From contig JAICQC010000023.1 in NCBI GenBank assembly GCA_025938055.1, positions 1 to 20,887 of the forward strand: 20,887 nt of DNA. Reading direction: 5' to 3'. Every line of letters begins with the position of its first letter. Within the stretch, counting starts at the first letter, position 1. The stretch comes from Anaerolineales bacterium (GTDB taxonomy: Bacteria > Chloroflexota > Anaerolineae > Anaerolineales > Villigracilaceae). Shown piece by piece: positions 15,022-20,887 of this stretch. Below the pieces are notes generated by a model that made no database searches, was not told the DNA's origin, and worked only from the letters and a program-made list of their open reading frames with translations. Both the position numbers and the translations under genes were made by a program.

Positions 15022-15113
15022 GTTGCCTCTATTCCGCACTGGCGGAAGGGGGATGTGCCAGTCAGCGGAGCAGAGGCTAGTCCTCACGGGGGGAGCAAGG
15101 GGGCAACACGAGG
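15022..15113 (+). ncRNA. Strongly structured 3' region behind the HYR gene (candidate RNA element)
   Basis: Three nested helices stack into one long hairpin: GCCTCT (15025-15030) with AGAGGC (15072-15077), TCCGC (15033-15037) with GCGGA (15065-15069), and ACTGGC (15038-15043) with GCCAGT (15057-15062), closed by a purine-rich loop. In competition, GTTGCC (15022-15027) can pair with GGCAAC (15102-15107), and CCTC (15082-15085) with GAGG (15110-15113). A terminator follows at 15126. It matches no RNA family I recognise. It could be a 3'-UTR stability element, a small RNA, or, read on the other strand, part of a terminator for the neighbouring minus-strand gene. Confidence 0.35.
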
Positions 15114-15125
15114 AATTTACCATCG

Positions 15126-15160
15126 CCGCCCCCATTCCAAACCGGGATGGGGGCGGTTTT
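15126..15160 (+). terminator. Intrinsic terminator of the HYR-protein gene
   Basis: CCGCCCCCAT (15126-15135) and ATGGGGGCGG (15147-15156) form a perfect 10-bp GC-rich stem followed by TTTTCGTTT on the plus strand. There is no matching U-run on the minus strand, so it serves the plus-strand gene. Confidence 0.85.
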
Positions 15161-15172
15161 CGTTTACCAGGT

Positions 15173-15667
15173 TCAGATTTGGTTTCGCCGCTTTCTGATG
15201 ATTTCCCTTATTTCGTCATCCGTGAGTCGGACGTCTTCCCCGGCCCGAGCTTTGCCCTGTGGCGCATGCCTGTTGGCACGGACCATGAAGTACCCTGCCG
15301 CGATCGAGGCAGGAATGAGGGGCAGCACGATCAGAAAGCTTCGTGCATCCGGGAGTGCCGTCTTGACGGATGTGGTTGTCCGCAAGACTGCGTTCGCCAG
15401 AGTCAACTGCCTGTTATGCTCATCTGAAACTGCCAGTGCCTGCCGAAGTTCTTCAATCGTCTTCTCGCGTTCCGAAATGATCTTCTGACTCTCGAGCAGG
15501 CCTTCACGCAAGCTGTCGCGTTCCACAGTCAGCGCCGCATTAGCACGAGCCAGCTGTGCGTTGAGTTCCCTCAGTTGAGCGAGTTCATCTCGGGTGTGCA
15601 GGCTGTCTGCGAGCATGAAGCCAAAACCGATGAAGACCAGGAAGAAGAGGTGAAACACGCTTTTCAT
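15173..15667 (-). CDS. Membrane protein with a coiled coil between two transmembrane helices (unknown)
   Basis: A 164-residue protein I cannot assign to a family. Residues 3-20 are hydrophobic (signal anchor or first helix). About 25-95 is a long coiled coil (QLRELNAQLARANAALTVER, then SEREKTIEELRQALAV). A second membrane helix lies at about 109-129 (FLIVLPLIPASIAAGYFMV). The short tail is charged and ends LTDDEIREIIRKRRNQI. The layout suggests an extracytoplasmic coiled coil anchored at both ends. The ATG at 15667 has AGGAG at 15676-15680. It lies downstream of the NarL-type regulator but behind that gene's terminator-like hairpin, so co-transcription is uncertain. Confidence 0.75.
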   Translation of the reverse strand: MKSVFHLFFLVFIGFGFMLADSLHTRDELAQLRELNAQLARANAALTVERDSLREGLLESQKIISEREKTIEELRQALAVSDEHNRQLTLANAVLRTTTSVKTALPDARSFLIVLPLIPASIAAGYFMVRANRHAPQGKARAGEDVRLTDDEIREIIRKRRNQI

Positions 15668-15789
15668 TCTGCACTCTCCTCTGCAAGGGGGGCTACTGAT
15701 CCTCCGGAAACTGGAGTTTGATCACTGCCTTGCACCCTGAGAATACAGGACTCTGCGATTTACCTCATCTTGCAAAAGAAGGAATTTTT

Positions 15790-15837
15790 GCCGGAAAAAA
15801 GAAGCACGAGGCGATGCTTCTTTTGCATCAGTCCGGC
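15790..15837 (-). terminator. Terminator of the kinase/regulator operon
   Basis: AAAAGAAGCA (15797-15806) pairs with TGCTTCTTTT (15815-15824) around an eight-base loop. On the minus strand this gives a stem running into TTCTTTTTT. Outer arms GCCGGA (15790-15795) and TCCGGC (15832-15837) can extend the structure. It lies 16 bases after the regulator stop. Confidence 0.8.
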
Positions 15838-15853
15838 AGTTGTTTCATCTGCG

Positions 15854-16459
15854 TTACCGCAAGTATCCCATCTCTCGCGCCAGCAGGACCGCCTGTGTAC
15901 GGTTCTTGGCATTCAGCTTCCCGAGGATATTTTTGACATGGTTCTTGGCAGTTGCCTTGGCAATGCTAAGTAGCCTTGCGATGTCCTTATCGGAGTGGCC
16001 CTCCCGCAGCAATGCCAGCACCTGTAATTCCCGCTTCGTGAGTACCTCAGCCTTGCCCACTGGAGGAAACGGTGGCGGGTCACTTTGTGGTTGGTAAGCC
16101 TGCTCGCGGATTTCAGTTAGCAATTCCTCAAGCGTGAACGTTTTTAGCAGAGCCGAGTCTGCGCCGGCCAGCCGCGCATCACGGATCAGGTTTTCATAAG
16201 CGGTCACGGCAATGATCTTCACCTTAGATTCTTGTTTGATCTCACGGATCACCGACCAGCCTGCGCTCTCGTCACCGAACCACAATAAATCCATCAATAA
16301 TACATCCGGTTGCAGCTCTCTCACTTTTCGTTTCGTCTCCACTGCAGACTTTGCTTCGCCCACCACCTCCATATCGCTGGCGGTCTCCAGGATTCTCTTC
16401 CAGCCCTCCCTTGCGATCAACGTATCATCGGCTAACAATATTTTGATCTTCTGTTCCAT
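15854..16459 (-). CDS. NarL/LuxR-family DNA-binding response regulator
   Basis: A 201-residue two-component regulator. The receiver domain (1-120) has Asp11/Asp12 (LADDT), phospho-acceptor Asp57 (VLLMDLLW), Thr86 (AVTAY) and Lys106 (LLKTF). A proline-rich linker (SDPPPFPPV) leads to a LuxR-type helix-turn-helix at about 138-200 (LTKRELQVLALLREGHSDKD, then AKATAKNHVKNILGKL). It lies 18 bases after the histidine kinase gene, its Shine-Dalgarno AGGAGG (16465-16470) sitting in that gap, so the two are a cognate operon. I start at the ATG at 16459 (five-base spacer) rather than the GTG at 16462 (two-base spacer). Targets are unknown. Confidence 0.95.
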   Translation of the reverse strand: MEQKIKILLADDTLIAREGWKRILETASDMEVVGEAKSAVETKRKVRELQPDVLLMDLLWFGDESAGWSVIREIKQESKVKIIAVTAYENLIRDARLAGADSALLKTFTLEELLTEIREQAYQPQSDPPPFPPVGKAEVLTKRELQVLALLREGHSDKDIARLLSIAKATAKNHVKNILGKLNAKNRTQAVLLAREMGYLR

Positions 16460-16477
16460 CACTGCCTCCTTTCCTTA

Positions 16478-19400
16478 TCAGGTTTTGGGATGTAAATGCA
16501 AAAGAATCTCTGTTCCCTGGTTGATCCCCGTGTTGATCATCAGGTCAGCGGACATGTCACCCCAGGTGTTGATCTTCTGCGAGAGCTGCTGCATCCGCTC
16601 CATGCCGTAGCCAGGCCCGATTTCTGGCGCGATGCCTTTGCCATTGTCGATGACGGCCAAAGTGATTCCGTGCTTATTTTCTTCAACTTTTACCCGAACA
16701 CGGAGTTGGGGGTCCTCAATGATTCCAGAATGCTGCACCGCATTTGAGAACGCCAGCAGTGCGATGCGAATGATCGTGTTGCGCAGTTTGGCTGGCACCT
16801 CGAGGTCTCGCGGGCACTCAATGATGATGTCCATCGGGCTCTTATATTTCGGCAGGGCACGGTTCGACCAGGCAGAGAGGGTTTCGGTCAGCGCGTCTTG
16901 AAAGGTGCCAGCCTCGAACGACTTGGATCGCACGTTGGTATGCAATGTCTTCAGCTCGTTGATGCTCGTATACGCGTGGCGGCGGAGCTGAGGCATCAGT
17001 TCACGGACCCTGGAGTAATCATCCTTTTTCAGCCACTTCTCGATGGCTTCGATCCATAGAATGACACCTGAGTGATGCCAGTTGATCAGGTCGTGCAGGT
17101 CCTCTGCCAGCCCGGTATGTTCCCACTCCTTGATGTCCTCATAAATGCCGATATTCTCCATAGCCCTGGCAAATTCGTTTGCGAGGCTGATTAGATTCTC
17201 CCGGTCCTTTTCATCGAAATCCTTGAGCCCCGTCAGGGTACGCTTGTTCTCCAGTGTGAGCACGCCGATCACATTGCCGTCCCGGTCCTTGAACGGGGCC
17301 AGCAATACAGACTGGCAGGACCGGCTTGGCAAATATTGTAAATGCTCGTCTTCCCCGGCCCAGGCGTGATGCTTCTTATATCCTTCACGGTTATAGCACA
17401 AGACTTCCCCTGTGGCTGCCACCCATGCCGTGAGCCCCGACCCGGGAAGCGTGGAGATTGGTTTGTGCCTGGACATGAAATCTGTCTGTGACAAGTAATT
17501 GGAATGCTTTAGGGAGATTTGATTCCCCTGCACAAAATACAACGAACAGCCCTCCGCGTTTAAAAGCTTTGCACCCACCTGTACCACCACTTCACAGATG
17601 GTGTTGATATCCCTGCCTTTAGCAAGTTCCTGGCTGATGGTATCAATGAAGGACTGGGTGCGGTTCTGCTGGTCAATGATGCGCTTCTGAAAACGTCCCA
17701 GTTCGAGGACCCAGCCAGCCGCGTCGGCAAAGACCCCGATGAGCTCGAGGGTTTCTTTGTTCGGCTCTGACCCGTTCAGCGGCACGTCGAGTGACAGGAT
17801 ACCAAGAATATCTCCAGATGGGTCGAGCAGAGGCGTAAGCAGTGCATCATAAGGATCCCAGCCGCTCTCCTTCCGGGCTGAGCGGCGCGGCTTGTAAAAG
17901 TGTTTGTCTACCACCTGTTTCCAGCCAGGGGTGGTATGTTTGATTAGGTAGGAATTTCCCGCCTTGTACGCTGGCCGAAGGAATCGTCTCAGGACAGACA
18001 AATTCAGACTCGTCCCCAGGACTTTCTTCCGTACGTTCTCGGTGACCCCGCTGATGGCGGTCGTAATCAATTCATTGTCCCTCGAAAGGATGCGAATGCG
18101 TGCGACCTTGAACCCTAGCAGATCTGTTGCGGCATCCGAGATCTGCTGGCAGAGCGCCTCCTCGCTGCCGGTGGTATCAAACGAACGGATCTGTTCAACG
18201 ATCTTCCGCAAAACGCCTCCCTCTTCCCGCCAGCCCTGAAAGTCTCTAATCTTGGCGATTGCCATCGACGCCTGGGTTGTCAGGTCCGTGAGAATCGTCT
18301 CGTCGTCCAGGTTGAAGGTGGAGGGGTTGGTACTTTCAAGGCTAAGAGTTCCGTAGAACTCCTCGTCATTCGGGTCGAAGAGCGGGGCGACGATCAGCGA
18401 GCGGTATTCGATCGTATCGCCGAAGCGGACGTACCAGGGATGATCATCTACATCCGGCACATTGATGGTATCGCGGGTTTCGAGTGCCCGCCCGGCAACA
18501 CCATAGCCCAGGGATAGATCTGGTTGGATGCGTGTTTGGTTTGACCAGACGAAGAACCGGGGCGTGGTCTCAGAGGAGAATGAACAGATGGGGACCAGAC
18601 CCTTGTTACTGGGCTGGTATCGATGGAGCGTTAATTTCTCGATATGCGGGATCTGCTGCCGAACCTCCTCGATCAGGGTGTGCACTACCTCATCCTCGCT
18701 GCTCGAGGAAACGAATTTCCCGCCCACCTCCTTGCCTTTTGCCTCGCGCAGCTTGACCTGGCGGTGTTCGAGACAGTTCTCGATGGCATTGCTCACCAGG
18801 AACGCAAACTCCCGTAGCAGAATGCGTGAAACGCTGTCGAAGCCGTTGGTGCTGTTGTGTCCCATATTGATCACGCCCATCACCTGACCGGCGCGGTTGA
18901 AGAGCGGCTCGGCGATGATCGATAGGGGTTGTGAGTCGAAGAACTTGTGGTAGATCGTGCGGTCGTTGAAATCTGCGACCATGTTGGCGCTTTCGAACGG
19001 CTTACCGTGCACCAACACGAAGCATTTGCTGGAGAGATCTTCAATGGAGGCATTCGTCCGCAGGTTGAAGTTGTGCAGCAGGTGACCGACGTATCTGTGG
19101 GTGCGCGGGTCCACGATGATGATCAGTCCGCGCTGTGCCTGCGTCAGGTCCACGGCTTTCTCTATAATCTCGAGCATCAGGCGCTGGAGGTCGAGTGTCT
19201 TGTGCAACTCCTTGGCAACTTCGGTCAGCCGCCCGGGTACCAGGTTGACCCGCTGGCGAAGCAATTCGAACGTGAAACTCAACACCAGGATGGGGATGCA
19301 GACCACCACAAGCTGGAGCGGGCTGAGCGGGTTGTCGGTATACACCATGCCGCCCAGTATCAACCCAACGATGGCTGCGAAAGAAACAAGCAGCTTGATC

Positions 19401-19822
19401 CATTGGCGTTCGGCAAAATAAAAGATTGTTGCCACCATGGGAATAGCATAGGCGGGCGCCACCAGGAAGCGGCTCGTAGAACCTACACTCATCAGAAATG
19501 AAATAATGATCAGGTTAAAAAGGATGCGAATTACCCGGAAGACTATGGAATCATAGACCTGGCTCCAGCGTCTGTGGATCAGCTCGAGCAAGGCAAGATA
19601 AGACGTGTAGACGACCAGCCACCAGAAGATGCCATTCAGTTCCGTCTCATGGAACGCCTCGAAAATATAGAGGTAGATTACAAAACCCAGCAGGATCCAG
19701 CCCGAGAAGCTGATGAGAATTCCTGCGGGCTCCACCAGGCGGCGGTCCAGGCTTCCCAGTATCCCCTTGGCAGCCTTGCGGGCACCGACAACCGGTTCTT
19801 CTTTATGGATCGCGAGCGTCAT
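16478..19822 (-). CDS. Membrane sensor histidine kinase with four GAF-like domains (NarX/HisKA_3 type)
   Basis: An 1114-residue kinase. About six transmembrane helices span 34-186. Four GAF-like domains follow at roughly 205-355, 370-528, 550-708 and 725-892; each shows GAF-type ends such as VMGVINMGH, FYGTLSLES, ILGILSLDV and VIGVLTLEN. The dimerisation helix carries the phospho-accepting His910 in GLAEDLHDLINWHHSG, a loose version of the usual ARELHD box. The ATPase domain has N-box Asn1027 (AFSNAVQHSG), DNGKGI (1059-1064) and GYGMERM (1071-1077). It should phosphorylate Asp57 of the regulator encoded 18 bases downstream. The signal is not evident; no CxxC, haem or chromophore Cys stands out in the GAFs. 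The ATG at 19822 has AAAGGA at 19827-19832. Confidence 0.93.
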   Translation of the reverse strand: MTLAIHKEEPVVGARKAAKGILGSLDRRLVEPAGILISFSGWILLGFVIYLYIFEAFHETELNGIFWWLVVYTSYLALLELIHRRWSQVYDSIVFRVIRILFNLIIISFLMSVGSTSRFLVAPAYAIPMVATIFYFAERQWIKLLVSFAAIVGLILGGMVYTDNPLSPLQLVVVCIPILVLSFTFELLRQRVNLVPGRLTEVAKELHKTLDLQRLMLEIIEKAVDLTQAQRGLIIIVDPRTHRYVGHLLHNFNLRTNASIEDLSSKCFVLVHGKPFESANMVADFNDRTIYHKFFDSQPLSIIAEPLFNRAGQVMGVINMGHNSTNGFDSVSRILLREFAFLVSNAIENCLEHRQVKLREAKGKEVGGKFVSSSSEDEVVHTLIEEVRQQIPHIEKLTLHRYQPSNKGLVPICSFSSETTPRFFVWSNQTRIQPDLSLGYGVAGRALETRDTINVPDVDDHPWYVRFGDTIEYRSLIVAPLFDPNDEEFYGTLSLESTNPSTFNLDDETILTDLTTQASMAIAKIRDFQGWREEGGVLRKIVEQIRSFDTTGSEEALCQQISDAATDLLGFKVARIRILSRDNELITTAISGVTENVRKKVLGTSLNLSVLRRFLRPAYKAGNSYLIKHTTPGWKQVVDKHFYKPRRSARKESGWDPYDALLTPLLDPSGDILGILSLDVPLNGSEPNKETLELIGVFADAAGWVLELGRFQKRIIDQQNRTQSFIDTISQELAKGRDINTICEVVVQVGAKLLNAEGCSLYFVQGNQISLKHSNYLSQTDFMSRHKPISTLPGSGLTAWVAATGEVLCYNREGYKKHHAWAGEDEHLQYLPSRSCQSVLLAPFKDRDGNVIGVLTLENKRTLTGLKDFDEKDRENLISLANEFARAMENIGIYEDIKEWEHTGLAEDLHDLINWHHSGVILWIEAIEKWLKKDDYSRVRELMPQLRRHAYTSINELKTLHTNVRSKSFEAGTFQDALTETLSAWSNRALPKYKSPMDIIIECPRDLEVPAKLRNTIIRIALLAFSNAVQHSGIIEDPQLRVRVKVEENKHGITLAVIDNGKGIAPEIGPGYGMERMQQLSQKINTWGDMSADLMINTGINQGTEILLHLHPKT

Positions 19823-20108
19823 AGCTTCCTTTACTCCCTTTATTGACTGGACAGGGTACCCGTATTGTGTCCCATTTGATGGCTCTTTCCCAGATGCTTA
19901 TTGCCTAATTCCTAAGGTCTAGAAAGAATTATCCCAAATAGCTCTTTTGCATTATATAAAGTGAAACACGGATGGAAAGAAAAGGAATTGATTTGGCGCA
20001 AACTCCCTGCCGAACTCGACAGGCAGTTTGCATAAAATAATTCAAAGGATTTGCCTCAGCCGAGGCTGTTGCCGTTCCGCTACAGGTTCTGCCGGGCCCT
20101 TGTTTTCC
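19823..20108. other. Intergenic region upstream of the kinase operon
   Basis: 286 bases with no convincing gene. TATAAT on the minus strand (19951-19956) could be the -10 of the kinase operon, giving a leader of about 120 bases; the -35 region is poor. GCAAACT (19998-20004) and AGTTTGC (20025-20031) plus an inner 4-bp stem form a hairpin. GCCTC/GAGGC (20053-20057, 20062-20066) forms another. Either could end the YdbC message. Confidence 0.4.
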
Positions 20109-20330
20109 CTACAACTCAATGCTGTTCAGCAGGTCTCGTAGTGCCGCCAACTCCTCTCGGGACAACGTGACTCCCTTGCCCATCTTCTCACCATCCGCGG
20201 ACCAATCCCGCAAGTCGTACTTCGGCTCACGGTCGTTCCAACTGATCAGGTTGAGCTCCTTCGCCCAGCCGGAAGCTGACCGGGAAAGCACGCCGACCTT
20301 CTGCACGATTTCATATTTGATATCAGCCAT
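20109..20330 (-). CDS. YdbC/PC4-like single-stranded nucleic-acid-binding protein
   Basis: A 73-residue protein that matches the YdbC family, bacterial homologues of the eukaryotic coactivator PC4, which bind single-stranded DNA or RNA as dimers. Recognisable stretches are KYEIVQKVGVLS, GWAKELNLISWNDREPKYDL, RDWSADGEKMGKGVTLS and the C-terminal helix EELAALRDLLNSI. The whole family length is present. A likely role is in transcription, replication or repair; nothing nearby narrows it. The ATG at 20330 has GAGGAG (20340-20345) nine bases upstream. It is transcribed away from the Crp-like gene, with 73 bases between their starts. Confidence 0.85.
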   Translation of the reverse strand: MADIKYEIVQKVGVLSRSASGWAKELNLISWNDREPKYDLRDWSADGEKMGKGVTLSREELAALRDLLNSIEL

Positions 20331-20392
20331 GGTTAAAGTCTCCTCGAAGGAATTGTAATCCTATTGTTGTAATTCCTCCCTGCACTCCTGCG

Positions 20393-20398
20393 TATACT
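20393..20398 (+). promoter_or_regulatory. -10 box abutting the Crp-like gene start
   Basis: TATACT ends five bases before the ATG at 20404 (eight before 20407), so the transcript would start at or near the start codon, as also seen for arfB. No consensus -35 is present 16-18 bases upstream. Confidence 0.4.
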
Positions 20399-20403
20399 CA
20401 CCC

Positions 20404-20887
20404 ATGATGAACGAGATACGCACCCACGACAAACTCTTCCTCCTGCGGCTTGCCTTCAAGGGGCTGGACGACGAGGAACTGGAGCAGGTCGCCGCTCTCA
20501 CCGAGTTTCGCACCTATCCTGCCAACCACATCCTGTGCCATGAAGGCGCCTACGAGGATGTGCTCTACGTCATCGCGGATGGGAGCATCGTCATCACGCA
20601 GAAAACCAGCGACGGCGAGGAACGCCTGCTGCGGGAGGGCGGCAGGGGTGACGTGGTCGGCGAGATGGCGCTCATCCAGAGTGCGCCGCGGGCTGCCACC
20701 GTCCGCACCACCAGCGAGTGCACCGTGCTCGAGATGGAGAAGCAGGACTTCGAGACCATTCTCAGCCGCAGCCCGCGCATGGCGATCGACATCATCCGCA
20801 TCACCCTCGACCGCATCCGTGACAACGACCGCAGGATGATCGAAGACCTGCAGAAGACCAACAAGGTGCTGCGCCAGTTGGACCGCA
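20404..20887 (+). CDS. Cyclic-nucleotide-binding (Crp/Fnr-like) domain protein, truncated by right edge
   Basis: 161 codons are visible and open at the edge. Residues 10-125 form a cNMP-binding domain: FKGLDDEELEQVAAL at the start, ILCHEGAYEDVLYVIADGSI, then the phosphate-binding-cassette region VVGEMALIQSAPRAATVRTT, where the Arg and the GEMAL motif are the ligand-contacting positions. From about residue 140 a charged helix begins (RIRDNDRRMIEDLQKTNKVL), like a coiled coil; no helix-turn-helix is seen before the edge. It may therefore be a transcription factor or a cNMP-regulated signalling protein. Two ATGs, 20404 and 20407, are possible. No Shine-Dalgarno sequence is seen, but TATACT (20393-20398) ends five bases before the first. 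Confidence 0.85.
   Translation, partial: MMNEIRTHDKLFLLRLAFKGLDDEELEQVAALTEFRTYPANHILCHEGAYEDVLYVIADGSIVITQKTSDGEERLLREGGRGDVVGEMALIQSAPRAATVRTTSECTVLEMEKQDFETILSRSPRMAIDIIRITLDRIRDNDRRMIEDLQKTNKVLRQLDR

Noticed and set aside
20450..20839. 129-codon plus-strand frame at the right edge
   Set aside because: It is out of frame with the clear cNMP-binding domain beginning at 20404 and reads as Ser/Arg/Ala-rich noise.
1..20887. tRNA, rRNA, CRISPR array or prophage/transposase genes
   Set aside because: None could be supported on either strand by reading; only small non-coding repeats were seen.

Overview
The window looks like a chromosomal segment of a Chloroflexota bacterium, most likely class Anaerolineae. 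This is inferred from the TEAPTE/MPATE-type linker behind the lipobox of the solute-binding lipoprotein, from a very long secreted HYR-repeat protein with a TPTEPP-rich leader, from a GAF-rich NarX-like kinase, and from short dispersed repeats beginning GTCATTGCGAGG. No 16S or tRNA gene is present, so the taxonomy rests on style of sequence only.

Layout, left to right. (1) 1-4592, minus strand: a carbohydrate ABC importer of the AglE/AglF/AglG (MalEFG-like) kind with its LacI-family repressor. The order of transcription is lacI-type regulator, binding lipoprotein, MalF-like permease, MalG-like permease. The MalG-like gene runs off the left edge, and no ATPase gene is visible. The MalG-like permease carries an in-frame insertion with a CxxCH haem-c motif, a plausible distal Met and a C-terminal helix, which I read as a cytochrome c domain lodged in its first extracytoplasmic loop. 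This is the most surprising object here. (2) 4613-6026, minus: an EamA/DMT exporter and the ribosome-rescue hydrolase ArfB. (3) 6091-9982, minus: an FCD-domain (GntR/FadR-like) regulator, a 122-bp MITE-like element, then korA-korB for a 2-oxoacid:ferredoxin oxidoreductase, closed by a hairpin terminator. (4) 10035-10732, minus: a CheY-like receiver protein with its own terminator. (5) 11028-15160, plus: a 1330-residue secreted beta-helix/Ig-like/HYR protein, followed by a strongly structured 3' region and a terminator. (6) 15173-19822, minus: an unknown membrane coiled-coil protein and a two-component pair (NarL-type regulator plus a six-helix, four-GAF histidine kinase). (7) 20109-20887: a YdbC/PC4-like single-strand nucleic-acid-binding protein diverging from a cyclic-nucleotide-binding regulator cut by the right edge.

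The visible sigma70-like promoters are good. The LacI and FCD regulators each have a close to consensus -35/17/-10 promoter with a palindrome at the start site, which suggests autorepression. Several genes (arfB, the EamA gene, the Crp-like gene) have a -10-like hexamer only 5-9 bases before the ATG and no Shine-Dalgarno sequence, so leaderless or near-leaderless mRNAs are likely. Others (permeases, NarL regulator, YdbC) have clear AGGAG-type sites.
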